A DNA stretch of 64,000 nt from Winslowiella toletana (GTDB taxonomy: Bacteria > Pseudomonadota > Gammaproteobacteria > Enterobacterales > Enterobacteriaceae), in assembly GCF_032164335.1 (NCBI RefSeq), contig NZ_CP134152.1:4402001-4466000 (forward strand). The letters are read 5' to 3'. The notes beneath the pieces were generated by a model. The model was not told where the DNA came from. It worked only from the letters and a program-made list of their open reading frames with translations, and ran no database searches. Below are positions 11,631 to 21,469 of this stretch, one piece after another. Numbering within the stretch: position 1 is the stretch's first letter; the number at the start of each line of letters is the position of its first letter. The position numbers and the translations under genes are program-made.

Positions 11631-13473
11631 GCTTCAGGGCGGTCAACGCCATATCAATATCGATCGGTTGCACTAATCCAGAAGGTGGCGATTTAATCAG
11701 TGCCGGACAGAGTCTTTCGACTTCCGCCAACAGCGCAATCGCCTGCGAGTGATTCCAGTGCGGATGCTCTGCCATTGCCTGGCGTGCCAGCCATTGTGCA
11801 ACTGAGGCTGGCGAGGCATCCTGCTGCCGGGCGAGATAGCCTAACAGTTCTGGAATCAAGTTTTGTAAATTTTGTTGGCGCAATGGTAAAGGGACAGCGC
11901 GTAGCGTCACATGCTGTGCGTCCAGCTGCACATCAATGCCCATCCGGGTCAGTAACTCAGCAAAACGGCCAATCGCCTCACGCTCCGGCTTATCAACTTT
12001 TAATCTTACCGGGATTAACAGCGGCTGCGGTTTTAACCCTTCGTCAGCCGGATCGAGCTGCGCCTGTTTCAGCCAGCGTTCGGCCACCGGCAAGGCAATC
12101 AGCGCCAGGCTGCTGCCGCGTTCAACCAGCGCATAATGCTCGCGCATAACCGTCAGCACGCGGCCAAAACTTTGACTGTGCGCATGCAAGGGTTCTGCGG
12201 TTTTCTGTGCTGGCGTGACCTCAGGGGCCGCTTCACGCGCGCGTGGAGGTTCAGGCGTTTTCAGCAGTTGCTGATACGCTTTACCTTCGCGCGGCTGATA
12301 GCCTGGCTCCTGACGCTGCCAGTTACTGTTTCCGGCTCCGCCTGAAGCCGCTTTCGGCGCTGAAGAAGGCGCTGCGGGCGTAGCAAAGTGGTTAGCTCCG
12401 GCCGCCTGGCGATTTTCCGGCTGCCAGCGTTCGGCTGGGGCTTCCGGCGTCGCAAGTTCGGCTAAGGTTTCTGCGCCCGTTTCCTGCAGCGCACTCAGCA
12501 CGCCCTGATAGATAAAATCATGTACCAGCCGCGACTGATGAAAACGCACTTCATGCTTGGCAGGATGCACATTCACATCTACCTGGTGCGGATCGATTTG
12601 CAGATAAAGCACGTAGGCAGGCTGATGGTTATCTCCCAGCTTGTCCTGATAGGCCTGGCGGATCGCATGGTTAATCAGACGATCGCGCATCATGCGGCCA
12701 TTGACGTAGCAGTATTGCAGCTCAGTCACCTGGCGTGAACCGGCCGGATCGGCGACCCAACCATGCAAACTCAGATCGCCATGCTGCCACTCAATCGCCA
12801 GCGCATGAGTCATAAAGGCGCTGCCGCAAATCGCCGCCAGTCGGCGCTCCTGCTGGCTGCTTTCACTCACGCCGCGGTACTGCCGCACCAGTTTACCGTT
12901 GTGGGTTAATGCAATCGCCACATCAAAGCGCGCCAGCGCAATGCGGCGTATCACCTCATCAATATGGGTAAACTCAGTTTTTTCGGTGCGCATAAATTTG
13001 CGACGCGCTGGTGTGTTATAAAACAGATCGAGCACTTCCAGCGTGGTGCCTTGCGGATGCGCGGCAGGTTTGACGGTTACCGCCATATCACGCCCTTCAG
13101 CATAGGCTTGCCAGGCTTCACTTTGCGCTTCGGTGCGCGAGGTTAACGTCAGACGAGAAACCGAACTGATACTGGCCAGCGCTTCGCCGCGAAAACCGAG
13201 GCTGACAATCGCTTCCAGATCGTCAAGGGTGGTGATTTTACTGGTAGCATGACGCGCAAGGGCCATCGCCAGTTCATCTTTACTGATGCCACAGCCATTG
13301 TCACGAATGCGGATCAGCTTGGCGCCGCCTTTTTCGATATCAATATCAATACGCGTCGCGCCTGCATCCAGACTGTTCTCCACCAGCTCCTTGACCACCG
13401 ACGCTGGTCGTTCAACCACTTCACCCGCCGCGATTTGGTTAGCCAGTTGGGGTGGTAACACCTGAATGGGCAT
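11623..13473 (-). CDS. mutL: DNA mismatch repair protein MutL
   Basis: GHKL ATPase that links MutS mismatch recognition to MutH incision and UvrD unwinding. It is 616 residues (615 in E. coli). The N-terminal ATPase has motif [21 protein letters not shown] (about 27-46), motif [17 protein letters not shown], and motif [22 protein letters not shown] near 92-110. A Pro/Ala/Gln-rich linker (about 345-430) joins the C-terminal dimerisation domain (about 435-616). No DQHA endonuclease motif is present, as expected in organisms that rely on MutH. It lies 16 bp downstream of amiB and overlaps miaA. Confidence 0.97.
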   Translation of the reverse strand: MPIQVLPPQLANQIAAGEVVERPASVVKELVENSLDAGATRIDIDIEKGGAKLIRIRDNGCGISKDELAMALARHATSKITTLDDLEAIVSLGFRGEALASISSVSRLTLTSRTEAQSEAWQAYAEGRDMAVTVKPAAHPQGTTLEVLDLFYNTPARRKFMRTEKTEFTHIDEVIRRIALARFDVAIALTHNGKLVRQYRGVSESSQQERRLAAICGSAFMTHALAIEWQHGDLSLHGWVADPAGSRQVTELQYCYVNGRMMRDRLINHAIRQAYQDKLGDNHQPAYVLYLQIDPHQVDVNVHPAKHEVRFHQSRLVHDFIYQGVLSALQETGAETLAELATPEAPAERWQPENRQAAGANHFATPAAPSSAPKAASGGAGNSNWQRQEPGYQPREGKAYQQLLKTPEPPRAREAAPEVTPAQKTAEPLHAHSQSFGRVLTVMREHYALVERGSSLALIALPVAERWLKQAQLDPADEGLKPQPLLIPVRLKVDKPEREAIGRFAELLTRMGIDVQLDAQHVTLRAVPLPLRQQNLQNLIPELLGYLARQQDASPASVAQWLARQAMAEHPHWNHSQAIALLAEVERLCPALIKSPPSGLVQPIDIDMALTALKHE

Positions 13474-13489
13474 GCTTTATCCTTGTATG

Positions 13490-15175
13490 TCAGGATGCGG
13501 GAATAGAAAGTGTTTGTCCCAACATCACATTGGTACTTTTCATATTGTTGGCCTGCATAATGGCTTTCGAACTGACGCCATAATGAACGGCAATCGCCGT
13601 CAGAGAATCACCCCGCACCACTTTATGCTTCTTCGGCTTACTGCTGACTTTAGTGGTAGTGGTGGCGCCAGCCGGAACTTTCAAGCGCTGCCCGACCCAG
13701 ACGCCATCTTTTTTCAGATTGTTGAGCGAGCGCAAGGTGGCCATGCTGACACCATTATGTGCCGCGATGCCCGACAGCGTTTCACCGCGCTGCACGACGT
13801 GGCGCTTTGTCGCGCCAGTGTAGTGCGTTGCCGTCGATGAACTGTTAGCTCTTACGTTAACCGCCGCTGCTGACTCCAGCGGACGGTTTTCCTGCTTTGG
13901 GCCGGATTGTAGCGGATGCGTCAGGAAGTAGTTGCGCAGTCCTTTGTAAATCGACTGGGCAATCTTCTCCTGGTACGCGCTACTGCCTAGCAGTCGCTCC
14001 TCCGCAGGGTTACTGATAAAACCGGTTTCCACCAACAGTGACGGAATATCCGGCGAACGCAATACGCCAAGGCTGGCATGTTCCGGGCGGCGCTTATGCA
14101 GCGAACCCACACGCTGCAGCTCAGCGAGAACTTTCTCCGCCACGTCATAGCCGACGCGCTGCGAGTGACCAAACTGTAAATCCAGTACCGCTTGACTCAG
14201 ATAGGGATCGGCCTGACTGTTTGCCAGCAAATCACCTGCACCGCCCAGCAGTTCCGACTGTTTCTCGTGCTGCTCCAGCCAGTTAGCCATTTCACTGTTG
14301 GCGCGACGGTTAGAGAGCACCCAGACCGAGGCACCTGATGCGCTACGATTTGGCGCCGCATCGGCGTGGATAGAGATCAGCACATTGGCATTTTGCTTAC
14401 GCGCCACGTCAGATCGCCCCATTACCGAAATAAAATAGTCACCATCGCGGGTCAGCACGCCTTTAAACATCGGGTCGGCATTAAGCAATGCTTTTAGCTT
14501 GCGCGCGATGGCAATGGTCACGTTCTTCTCTTTCAGGCCATCACGACCAATCGCCCCGGGATCCTGACCGCCGTGTCCGGCATCGATAGCCACCACGATA
14601 GTATCATTGGCGCTGGAGCTGGTGCGTCCCGGTGCCACGCGCGTATTGCCGCTGGTCACCGCCGTCACTTTGTTACCGTCGAACGGATTACGCTCCGGTT
14701 TGGCTGGCGCAGTTTTGGTTACCGGATTGCTGCGCGTGGCGCTGCTCACTGCTGCCGGACGCGGACTGCTGCTAGCGGTTTGCGTGCCGGTAATAGTGAA
14801 CACCACGTCATAATTATTGCCGTTGCGTTTGGTTACCGCGCGGGTACGCCCGGCCTGCGTCAGTTCAAATACCAGCCGGATGCTCTGGCTGTCTTTTGGC
14901 TGGCTGGAACGAATGCGTTTGACGATGTTGTCACCGCTAAACGTCAGCGGCAACCCCTGAATCACACCACTCTGGCGAATATCCAGCACCACCCGCTCTG
15001 GGCCATGCAGCGGAAAAAAACCGTACACCGGCTGACCGTTAAAGCTCAGAGTAATGGTGGCTTTACTGTTGCCATTGGAGACTTTTATATCGGAAAGATT
15101 CGCCGCCAGTGAGGAGAATGAAGCCAGACAGCATGCCAACATCAACGCTAATCTAACGCGAAACATCATGGGCAA
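13490..15175 (-). CDS. amiB: N-acetylmuramoyl-L-alanine amidase AmiB
   Basis: Periplasmic zinc amidase that cleaves septal peptidoglycan for daughter-cell separation and is activated by EnvC. It is 561 residues, well above E. coli AmiB (445). A signal peptide covers about 1-24. The AMIN domain (about 27-128) begins [18 protein letters not shown]. The Amidase_3 domain (about 193-415) shows the zinc and catalytic residues in [34 protein letters not shown] and [10 protein letters not shown]. Two LysM repeats follow, near 459-502 ([20 protein letters not shown]) and 517-560 ([20 protein letters not shown]). The second LysM accounts for part of the extra length. The start overlaps the end of tsaE by 10 bp; MFRV, three codons later, is an alternative start. 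Confidence 0.95.
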   Translation of the reverse strand: MPMMFRVRLALMLACCLASFSSLAANLSDIKVSNGNSKATITLSFNGQPVYGFFPLHGPERVVLDIRQSGVIQGLPLTFSGDNIVKRIRSSQPKDSQSIRLVFELTQAGRTRAVTKRNGNNYDVVFTITGTQTASSSPRPAAVSSATRSNPVTKTAPAKPERNPFDGNKVTAVTSGNTRVAPGRTSSSANDTIVVAIDAGHGGQDPGAIGRDGLKEKNVTIAIARKLKALLNADPMFKGVLTRDGDYFISVMGRSDVARKQNANVLISIHADAAPNRSASGASVWVLSNRRANSEMANWLEQHEKQSELLGGAGDLLANSQADPYLSQAVLDLQFGHSQRVGYDVAEKVLAELQRVGSLHKRRPEHASLGVLRSPDIPSLLVETGFISNPAEERLLGSSAYQEKIAQSIYKGLRNYFLTHPLQSGPKQENRPLESAAAVNVRANSSSTATHYTGATKRHVVQRGETLSGIAAHNGVSMATLRSLNNLKKDGVWVGQRLKVPAGATTTTKVSSKPKKHKVVRGDSLTAIAVHYGVSSKAIMQANNMKSTNVMLGQTLSIPAS

Positions 15176-15642
15176 TCCTTGTTCGCGGTGAACTGCTGCA
15201 ACATACGTTCTCCTGCAGTAGAAAGTGCGGTGATTTCAGCCAGACGCCCCTGCGCCTGATAGTGCAAATGCAGGGCTAAATCGGGTGGCGGCAATACGCC
15301 TTCGCCCTGCTGCGGCCACTCCACCAGACAAAGGGTATCGTCAGCAAAATAGTCACGAATCCCCATAAACTCCAGCTCTTCAGGATCGGCCAGGCGATAG
15401 AGATCAAAATGATAAACCGTGCGTCCGGGCAGCGTATAGGGTTCAACCAGCGTATAAGTCGGGCTTTTCACATTGCCCTGGTGGCCCAGCGCCTGTAAAA
15501 ATCCGCGACTAAAGGTGGTTTTGCCTGCGCCTAAATCGCCATAAAGATGGATGACCGCCGCGCTGTCGCAAGCGCGGGCCACACTGGCACCCAGTTCTAG
15601 GGTTGCTGCCTCATCGGGCAATGCGATAACACTGGTATTCAT
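15166..15642 (-). CDS. tsaE: tRNA t6A biosynthesis ATPase TsaE
   Basis: P-loop ATPase of the TsaBDE complex that makes N6-threonylcarbamoyladenosine at A37 of ANN-reading tRNAs. It is 158 residues (153 in E. coli). The Walker [20 protein letters not shown] lies at about 36-54, followed by [12 protein letters not shown] and the [21 protein letters not shown] block, then LVEWPQQGE. Its start overlaps the nnr stop by 4 bp and its end overlaps amiB, so nnr-tsaE-amiB-mutL-miaA reads as one coupled operon. Confidence 0.97.
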   Translation of the reverse strand: MNTSVIALPDEAATLELGASVARACDSAAVIHLYGDLGAGKTTFSRGFLQALGHQGNVKSPTYTLVEPYTLPGRTVYHFDLYRLADPEELEFMGIRDYFADDTLCLVEWPQQGEGVLPPPDLALHLHYQAQGRLAEITALSTAGERMLQQFTANKDCP

Positions 15643-17162
15643 GCTTTAGTATTCGAAATCTCTGGATTGACAAACAGATACAGCTCGGAAAACAGATCGG
15701 TTGCTAACATACCGCGTGTACCATAGCGTGCCGCCAGGGAGTCTGCGGCCGCGCCATGCACCACACAGCCGGCACAGGCAGCATCATACAATGAGAGTTT
15801 TTGCCCTGTCAGTCCGCCGATAATACCGGAAAGCACATCGCCCATACCGCCCGAGGCCATGCCAGCATTACCGACATCGGCAAACGCCAGTTCGCCCTGC
15901 TGACTGGCGATAACAGTTCCTGCGCCTTTCAGTACTACCACACCGCCATAGCGTTTTACCAGGCGCTGCGCCGCATGTAAGCGGTCACTCTCAATTTCAG
16001 CCGTTTTAACATTCAGCAACCGTGCTGCTTCACCAGGATGCGGCGTAATAATTCGATTCTGACGTTTCTCAGGGCTGATTGCCAGCAGGTTAAGCGCATC
16101 TGCGTCCCAAAGCATCGGTTTCTGACTGTTTTCAACCTTTTTCAGCGCCTTCTTACCCCAGTCTCCCTGGCCGAGGCCGGGGCCAATGACAATCACATCG
16201 GCCCATTCCAGCCCGTCATCCAGTGCTTCTGCGGTTAATTCCTGCACCATCAGCTCCGGACGGGCGGTCAGCAGTGAGGCAATATTCTGTTTGTGAGTAA
16301 GTACTCGCACTAATCCTGCACCACTGCGCAGTGCCGCTTCGCTGGTCATGCGAATCGCGCCGGCGGTGCCGTGATCGCCACCAATAATCAATAAACGCCC
16401 GTGATCGCCTTTATGGGACGTTGCCCGGCGCGGTCGCAGCCACTGCGCTAAATCACTGGCATCATAACGCGTCATCGGCGCTTGCTGGCCCGCAAGCCAG
16501 CACTCCAGACCCAGCGCGTGATAGCTCAGTTTGCCAACGTAATCGCGGGCTTTCCCGGTCAGTAATCCTGGTTTCAGTGCGATAAACGTCAGAGTTCCGG
16601 CCGCCTCGATCGCCTCACCAGCAGCAGCACCGTTAGTCGCCTGTAGGCCGGAAGGAATATCGACGGCAAATTTCGGCGCAGGGTGCTGATTAGCTTTGGC
16701 GATTAATTCATCATACGGTGCTTTTGGTGGACGATTTAATCCGGTACCCAGCAAAGCATCCACGATTACTTCGACTTTTTCCGGCCAGGGCGCATCGGCA
16801 GCATGGATCAAACCGCCCGCCGCCAGCCAGCTATCGCGCGCAGCCTGCGCTTCATCCGGCAGCGGCTTACTGCCTTCACAAGCCAGCAGCGTTACCTCAA
16901 TTCCGGCCGCCTGCGCCAGTCGTGCCACAACATAACCGTCACCACCGTTGTTACCGTGTCCGCATAAAATTAACCAGTGATGCGCATCCGGCCAGCGCCG
17001 GATGATATGTTCATATACGGCTCCACCCGCGCGCTGCATCAGTTCAAACAGCGTAATTCCGAGGGTGTCTGCGGCTGAGGTTTCCAGATGGCTCATCGCC
17101 TCTGCAGGCCATACAGAGTGTGGTAAACTGGCGGTGTTTTCTCTTTCTCTATGGTCAGTCAT
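15639..17162 (-). CDS. nnr: Bifunctional NAD(P)H-hydrate epimerase/dehydratase Nnr
   Basis: Repairs damaged NAD(P)HX: the N-terminal YjeF domain epimerises R-NAD(P)HX and the C-terminal ribokinase-like domain dehydrates S-NAD(P)HX with ADP. It is 507 residues (515 in E. coli). The N-terminal domain (about 20-220) shows [17 protein letters not shown] and DIPSGL. The C-terminal domain (about 230-500) shows [44 protein letters not shown] and [21 protein letters not shown] with the catalytic Asp. The ATG at 17162 overlaps the divergent queG start, so the promoters of each gene must lie inside the other. Confidence 0.96.
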   Translation of the reverse strand: MTDHRERENTASLPHSVWPAEAMSHLETSAADTLGITLFELMQRAGGAVYEHIIRRWPDAHHWLILCGHGNNGGDGYVVARLAQAAGIEVTLLACEGSKPLPDEAQAARDSWLAAGGLIHAADAPWPEKVEVIVDALLGTGLNRPPKAPYDELIAKANQHPAPKFAVDIPSGLQATNGAAAGEAIEAAGTLTFIALKPGLLTGKARDYVGKLSYHALGLECWLAGQQAPMTRYDASDLAQWLRPRRATSHKGDHGRLLIIGGDHGTAGAIRMTSEAALRSGAGLVRVLTHKQNIASLLTARPELMVQELTAEALDDGLEWADVIVIGPGLGQGDWGKKALKKVENSQKPMLWDADALNLLAISPEKRQNRIITPHPGEAARLLNVKTAEIESDRLHAAQRLVKRYGGVVVLKGAGTVIASQQGELAFADVGNAGMASGGMGDVLSGIIGGLTGQKLSLYDAACAGCVVHGAAADSLAARYGTRGMLATDLFSELYLFVNPEISNTKA

Positions 17163-18300
17163 GTCGCACCCTCTCGATCTTCATCAGCTTGCCCAGGATA
17201 TTAAACAGTGGGGACTGTCGCTCGGTTTTCAGCAGGTCGGTATTTGCGATACCGACTTAACGCCGGAAGAACCGCGGCTGCAGGCATGGCTGGACAAACA
17301 GTATCATGGCGAAATGGACTGGATGGCGCGTCATGGCATGATGCGCGCCCGCCCGCATGAATTGTTGCCCGGTACGCTGCGCGTAATCAGCGTACGGATG
17401 AACTATCTTCCTGCCAAAGCAGCTTTTGCCAGCACGCTGAAAAATCCCCGCCTTGGTTATGTTAGTCGTTATGCGCTGGGACGTGATTACCACAAAGTAT
17501 TACGCAATCGCTTGAAAAAGCTTGGCGATATGATCCGCGAGCGCTGTGGCGACAGTCAGTACCGCCCCTTTGTCGACTCAGCCCCGTTGCTTGAGCGCCC
17601 GCTGGCGGTCAAAGCCGGGCTGGGCTGGACCGGTAAACACTCTTTGATTCTGAATCGCGAAGCAGGTTCATGGTTTTTCCTCGGTGAATTGTTAATTGAT
17701 ATTCCATTACCGGTGGATCAACCGCAGGAAGAGAACTGCGGGCGCTGCGTGGCCTGTATCACCACCTGCCCAACCGGTGCCATTGTTGAACCCTACGTGG
17801 TTGATGCCCGCCGCTGCATTTCCTATCTCACTATTGAGCTGGAGGGAGTGATTCCGGAGGAATTTCGCCCACTGATTGGTAACCGGATTTACGGTTGCGA
17901 CGACTGCCAGCTAATTTGTCCATGGAACCGTTACGGCCAACTTACCGACGAAGATGATTTTAGTCCACGGGCGGTGTTGCACGCTCCGCCGCTGAGTGAA
18001 CTTTTTGCCTGGGATGAGGCAAAGTTTTTACGCATTACGGAAGGCTCGGCAATTCGCCGCATTGGTCATCTGCGCTGGTTGCGCAATATTGCGGTGGCAA
18101 TGGGCAATGCGCCCTGGGATACAGAGATCGTGGCGGCGCTGGGCGCGCGAGTGGGCGAAAATGCAATGTTGGATGAACATATCCACTGGGCATTGGCGCA
18201 ACAGCAGATTAAACGCAGCGAACAGGTGATTGAGGTTCAACGACCGCAGCAAAAACGCCTGGTGCGGGCTATCGAGAAGGGATTACCACGTGATGCATAA
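17161..18300 (+). CDS. queG: Epoxyqueuosine reductase QueG
   Basis: Cobalamin- and iron-sulfur-dependent enzyme that reduces epoxyqueuosine to queuosine in tRNA, the last step of Q34 synthesis. The start at 17161 ([19 protein letters not shown]) gives 379 residues, as in E. coli. The proposed catalytic Asp is D139 in VDSAPLLERPLAVKAGLGWTG. Two 4Fe-4S clusters are visible: C193, C196, C199, C203 (CGRCVACITTCPTGAI) with C219, and C246, C249, C253 (GCDDCQLICPWNR). The divergent ATG codons of queG and nnr share two bases (17161-17162). An in-frame upstream extension exists but would lie wholly inside nnr. Confidence 0.97.
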   Translation: MSHPLDLHQLAQDIKQWGLSLGFQQVGICDTDLTPEEPRLQAWLDKQYHGEMDWMARHGMMRARPHELLPGTLRVISVRMNYLPAKAAFASTLKNPRLGYVSRYALGRDYHKVLRNRLKKLGDMIRERCGDSQYRPFVDSAPLLERPLAVKAGLGWTGKHSLILNREAGSWFFLGELLIDIPLPVDQPQEENCGRCVACITTCPTGAIVEPYVVDARRCISYLTIELEGVIPEEFRPLIGNRIYGCDDCQLICPWNRYGQLTDEDDFSPRAVLHAPPLSELFAWDEAKFLRITEGSAIRRIGHLRWLRNIAVAMGNAPWDTEIVAALGARVGENAMLDEHIHWALAQQQIKRSEQVIEVQRPQQKRLVRAIEKGLPRDA

Positions 18301-18335
18301 GCGTACGATTGAATGGCGGGCGACTCACTTCAGGT

Positions 18336-18583
18336 TTTCCACACGCTGTGAATAAAAATAAAAAAGCGTTGTCATTCAACTGTCACAGCCGCAAAACGCG
18401 ATTGGAACGAAAAACCATAAAGTTATTTTTTACTTTTAAATCATATTGTTATATTTCACATGGAATTATCGACTGCAAAAATACCTGAGCAGCAGCAACA
18501 ACTAACCTGTGGATAACTCTGTTTAAAAGATTTTGACTATTGGGGAATGCAGCAAAGAGCAGTCGACTTATCGCTGTGGATAA
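18336..18583. other. datA: datA-like DnaA-titration locus: cluster of DnaA boxes with candidate IHF site
   Basis: The 311-bp gap between queG and the first tRNA-Gly holds three same-orientation DnaA boxes: TGTGAATAA at 18347-18355 (matches TTATNCACA) and TGTGGATAA at 18508-18516 and 18575-18583 (both perfect TTATCCACA on the minus strand). An opposite, one-mismatch TTTTCCACA lies at 18336-18344. Between the boxes, 18439-18451 (AATCATATTGTTA) matches the IHF consensus WATCAANNNNTTR at 12 of 13 positions. In E. coli, datA lies beside the glyVXY tRNA genes and promotes DnaA-ATP hydrolysis with IHF. The same setting here makes this a likely orthologous locus; function is inferred. Confidence 0.7.
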
Positions 18584-18611
18584 TTCATCTGAAAAAGGAA
18601 GTTTAAAAATT

Positions 18612-18687
<76 letters not shown>

Positions 18688-18725
18688 ATAAGAACTGGTG
18701 TGCTGTAAACAGCAAAATCAAATTT

Positions 18726-18801
<76 letters not shown>

Positions 18802-18841
18802 TTTGGAACTGGTGTACTGCAATACTGCAAAATCAAATTTT

Positions 18842-18917
<76 letters not shown>

Positions 18918-19042
18918 TTTGGAACCGGTGCGCTTTATCAGCGACAACTTACTCTATTTTCTAACCGTAAATGGCCTTTAAATCGCTAACCTACTGATTA
19001 AAAGAACTTTTACGCATCCCCTTGTCAGGGAAGGTCGCCATT

Positions 19043-19169
19043 ATGGACCTGTTCGAAAATGATGGCAAGCCCTTTGTTCACAAAGACGGTTTGAATGCCT
19101 GGAAGTTCGTCACCCGGAAAACTATGCTGCCGTACGTTATTGATGCCGCACAGCAGCATAATCAAACTG
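19043..19169 (+). pseudogene. N-terminal remnant of an unrecognised gene
   Basis: Forty-two plausible codons beginning MDLFENDGKPFVHKDGLNAW run up to the stop codon of the minus-strand gene at 19170, after which the frame is only antisense to that gene. The composition looks like real protein, but I do not recognise the family. It may be the front end of a gene interrupted by the substrate-binding protein gene. Confidence 0.35.
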
Positions 19170-20222
19170 TTACATGTTTGCTTGTTGATAGAACGACAGA
19201 TCGAGATACGGTTCAGGATCGCTTAACGTCCTGGCAGGAATACCATATTTGGAACGAAGTGCCAGAACCAGCTTCATCCCCTCGGGATGGAGAGCGGAAT
19301 CGCGAAAGAATCCGGTTTCTGGCGTCAGCATAATATCCAACGTACCTTTCGCCAGTGCAGGCGTCATTGAGGCCCCTGCGTTAGCCACCAGAATAGCCTC
19401 TGCCACCTGACGATTTTGCGGATTATACAGCCAGTCAATGGCTTTCCTGTAGGCGCGGATAAAACCCACGACAGACTGACGATTCTGTTGCGCCCAACTC
19501 CGGCTAACCGCAGCGGTCATTCCCTGATACGGCCCCAATTCATCTGATACCCTGGCCAGCGTGCGTAATCCAGCGGCCTGCCCCAGCAGGTCGAATGGCG
19601 TCATCTGGATGGTGGCTGCGTGACTTTTATCTGTCAGCATATCGCGATAGCGACTGGCAACCCCACCCGCACGTTCGAATTTGACAGAACTCTCCTCAAC
19701 GCCATTTCGCGCCAGCATCTCCCGCATCACGAAGGCAAAACCGGTGGTCATGGCATCAACAGTAATCGTCCGCCCCTTTAACGCTGCGATACTTTCAACA
19801 TCAGGCTGCGCCGATATTGAAAGAAATCCGTTGTCGGAAGCCAAAACTGACACCACGTCGATCTTCTGTCCCGGCGGAATCCACGCTTCCCCCTGCCCCT
19901 CACGATAAGCGATAACATTGTCAAACGTCGTCATGGCAACATCGTAGTTCCCGGCGATTAAATTCGACATCTGATAGGTAGAGCCGGGAGTGAAATCCAG
20001 ACTCACTTTCAACCCCTCATCAGCAAAAAAGCCCTGTCGCTCGGCTACCCATATGGGCAAGTTGAAACCACCGGCAAATCCAATCACCCGAATATCTTTG
20101 GCGGTATCGGTCGGCGGCCTTAGCTCCGGGAACACCCGTTCGCTTTGCGCTACAGCACTATGCGTCATTGAGAAAAAGGCAGTTGCCGTCAGTATCATTT
20201 TGAGTATTGCGGTCCATTTCAT
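19170..20222 (-). CDS. Orphan ABC-type substrate-binding protein (NMT1/SsuA-like)
   Basis: Secreted solute-binding protein of 350 residues in the NMT1/SsuA/TauA periplasmic-binding class II fold. A signal peptide covers about 1-25 (ending THSAVAQ). The mature protein shows IRVIGFAGGFNLPIWVAERQG (the first 20 residues of this stretch form the opening strand and helix), GFFADEGLKVSLDFTPG, and LIAGNYDVAMTTFDNVIAY, the pattern that begins most members of this class. Ligands in the family are sulfonates, taurine, thiamine precursors or nitriles; the ligand here is unknown. No permease or ATPase gene is nearby, so it would have to use a transporter encoded elsewhere. It lies within the tRNA-Gly array on the same strand as the tRNAs, flanked by coding remnants, which marks it as an insertion. 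Confidence 0.85.
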   Translation of the reverse strand: MKWTAILKMILTATAFFSMTHSAVAQSERVFPELRPPTDTAKDIRVIGFAGGFNLPIWVAERQGFFADEGLKVSLDFTPGSTYQMSNLIAGNYDVAMTTFDNVIAYREGQGEAWIPPGQKIDVVSVLASDNGFLSISAQPDVESIAALKGRTITVDAMTTGFAFVMREMLARNGVEESSVKFERAGGVASRYRDMLTDKSHAATIQMTPFDLLGQAAGLRTLARVSDELGPYQGMTAAVSRSWAQQNRQSVVGFIRAYRKAIDWLYNPQNRQVAEAILVANAGASMTPALAKGTLDIMLTPETGFFRDSALHPEGMKLVLALRSKYGIPARTLSDPEPYLDLSFYQQANM

Positions 20223-20311
20223 CTATAGATTTCCTATCCAGACTCGGTTGAAGACGCAGCGGTATCCGATATATCAGCGATCCTGCTGAGACGGTTCACA
20301 TCGACTATTAA

Positions 20312-20461
20312 CAACGGTCAGTTAACAGCAATAAATTAGATGAGACGCCAGTTAAAAAGTTCAGGGCTGAGTTATTCGAAGGGACATTGAAGGACGGCGA
20401 ATGTTTATGTTTCCGGGCGAGGCTCATCGGACAACCAGAAAGAAGTCGCGTAATAATCTGA
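20312..20461 (+). pseudogene. C-terminal remnant of an unrecognised gene
   Basis: An open stretch of 49 codons without a good start, ending KKFRAELFEGTLKDGECLC then FRARLIGQPERSRVII and a TGA at 20459-20461. It lies on the plus strand on the far side of the substrate-binding protein gene from the remnant at 19043-19169. The two could be the two ends of one disrupted gene; this is inference only. Confidence 0.3.
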
Positions 20462-20575
20462 AGAGGGAGTGTTATTCACTGCATCAGTGAAAAATATTCG
20501 CTGGCAGCAATCTGCAACTGGAAAAAATTAAGGCTTGTGTCAGGAAGTGTATAACTGGGAGGTTTGAAAAAAATT

Positions 20576-20651
<76 letters not shown>

Positions 20652-20684
20652 TCTGCGTACCAATAAAATTCTTCACCGGTACGG

Positions 20685-20720
20685 GGTGCGCATTATACGA
20701 AAAATTACCTCCCCTGCAAC
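20685..20720 (-). promoter_or_regulatory. stable-RNA promoter for tRNA-Gly
   Basis: On the minus strand TTGCAG (20720-20715), a 17-bp spacer and a perfect TATAAT (20697-20692) are followed by the GC-rich discriminator GCGCACCCC, the form seen at stringently controlled tRNA and rRNA promoters. Confidence 0.8.
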
Positions 20721-20794
20721 TCCCGGAAAGTAATTATTTTCGCTTTCGCAGCAATTGCTGTTTTATTAGCCCATCGCTGTACAAATTATTAGCG

Positions 20795-20815
20795 CGGGCG
20801 GCAAAACGCCGCCCG
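20795..20815. repeat. GC-rich palindromic hairpin, copy 2 of a dispersed family
   Basis: An 8-bp stem CGGGCGGC/GCCGCCCG with an AAAAC loop, 7 bp past the orn stop codon. It may also end orn transcription, although no U-tract follows. Confidence 0.6.
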
Positions 20816-20821
20816 TGAGGT

Positions 20822-21367
20822 TCAGGGCTGAATAAAATGTTCGCGGTAATAAGCCAGTTCAGCGACTGATTCACGAATATCATCCAATGCCTGATGCGTA
20901 CCCTGCTTTTTAAAACCTGGCAGAATTTCTGGTTTCCAGCGGCGAGCCAGCTCTTTTAAGGTGCTGACATCAAGATAACGATAGTGGAAATAGGCTTCCA
21001 GCTCCGGCATATATTTAAACAGGAAACGACGATCCTGACCGACGCTGTTGCCACAAATCGGTGACTTATTTGCCGGTGCCCACTGTTGCAGAAACTCGAT
21101 GGTCGCCCGCTCAGCAGCGCGATCGTCAAACTGGCTGGCTTTAACCCGCTCGACCAGCCCGCTGCCGGTATGGGTGCGCACATTCCAGTCATCCATTAAC
21201 GCCAGCTGTTCGTCGCTCTGATGAACTGCAATCACCGGGCCTTCCGCCAGGATATTCAGATTGGCATCCGTCACCAGCGTCGCAATCTCAATAATGCGAT
21301 CGCGCTCGGGATCGAGGCCGGTCATTTCAAGGTCGATCCAAATCAGGTTATTTTCATTTCCGCTCAT
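20822..21367 (-). CDS. orn: Oligoribonuclease
   Basis: Essential DEDDh 3'-to-5' exonuclease that degrades RNA di- and short oligonucleotides, including pGpG from c-di-GMP turnover. The start at 21367 ([20 protein letters not shown]) gives 181 residues, the family length; an in-frame ATG ten codons upstream is less likely. Catalytic residues are visible in [10 protein letters not shown] (Asp and Glu near 12-14), then [12 protein letters not shown] near 110 and [14 protein letters not shown] near 158-171. It diverges from rsgA, as in E. coli, with the tRNA-Gly genes downstream. Confidence 0.97.
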   Translation of the reverse strand: MSGNENNLIWIDLEMTGLDPERDRIIEIATLVTDANLNILAEGPVIAVHQSDEQLALMDDWNVRTHTGSGLVERVKASQFDDRAAERATIEFLQQWAPANKSPICGNSVGQDRRFLFKYMPELEAYFHYRYLDVSTLKELARRWKPEILPGFKKQGTHQALDDIRESVAELAYYREHFIQP

Positions 21368-21469
21368 GTTTAATCCCGCAGTTGCCAAAGTCGTCATTAC
21401 AACGAATAAGGGTGTATCATAGACGTTTTGCCCGGTATGGGCGAACCGCCGTCAGTTCTGTGAGGTAGA

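Noticed and set aside
17002-17160. Upstream extension of queG
   Set aside because: It lies within nnr on the opposite strand and lacks similarity to QueG; the ATG at 17161 gives the exact family length.
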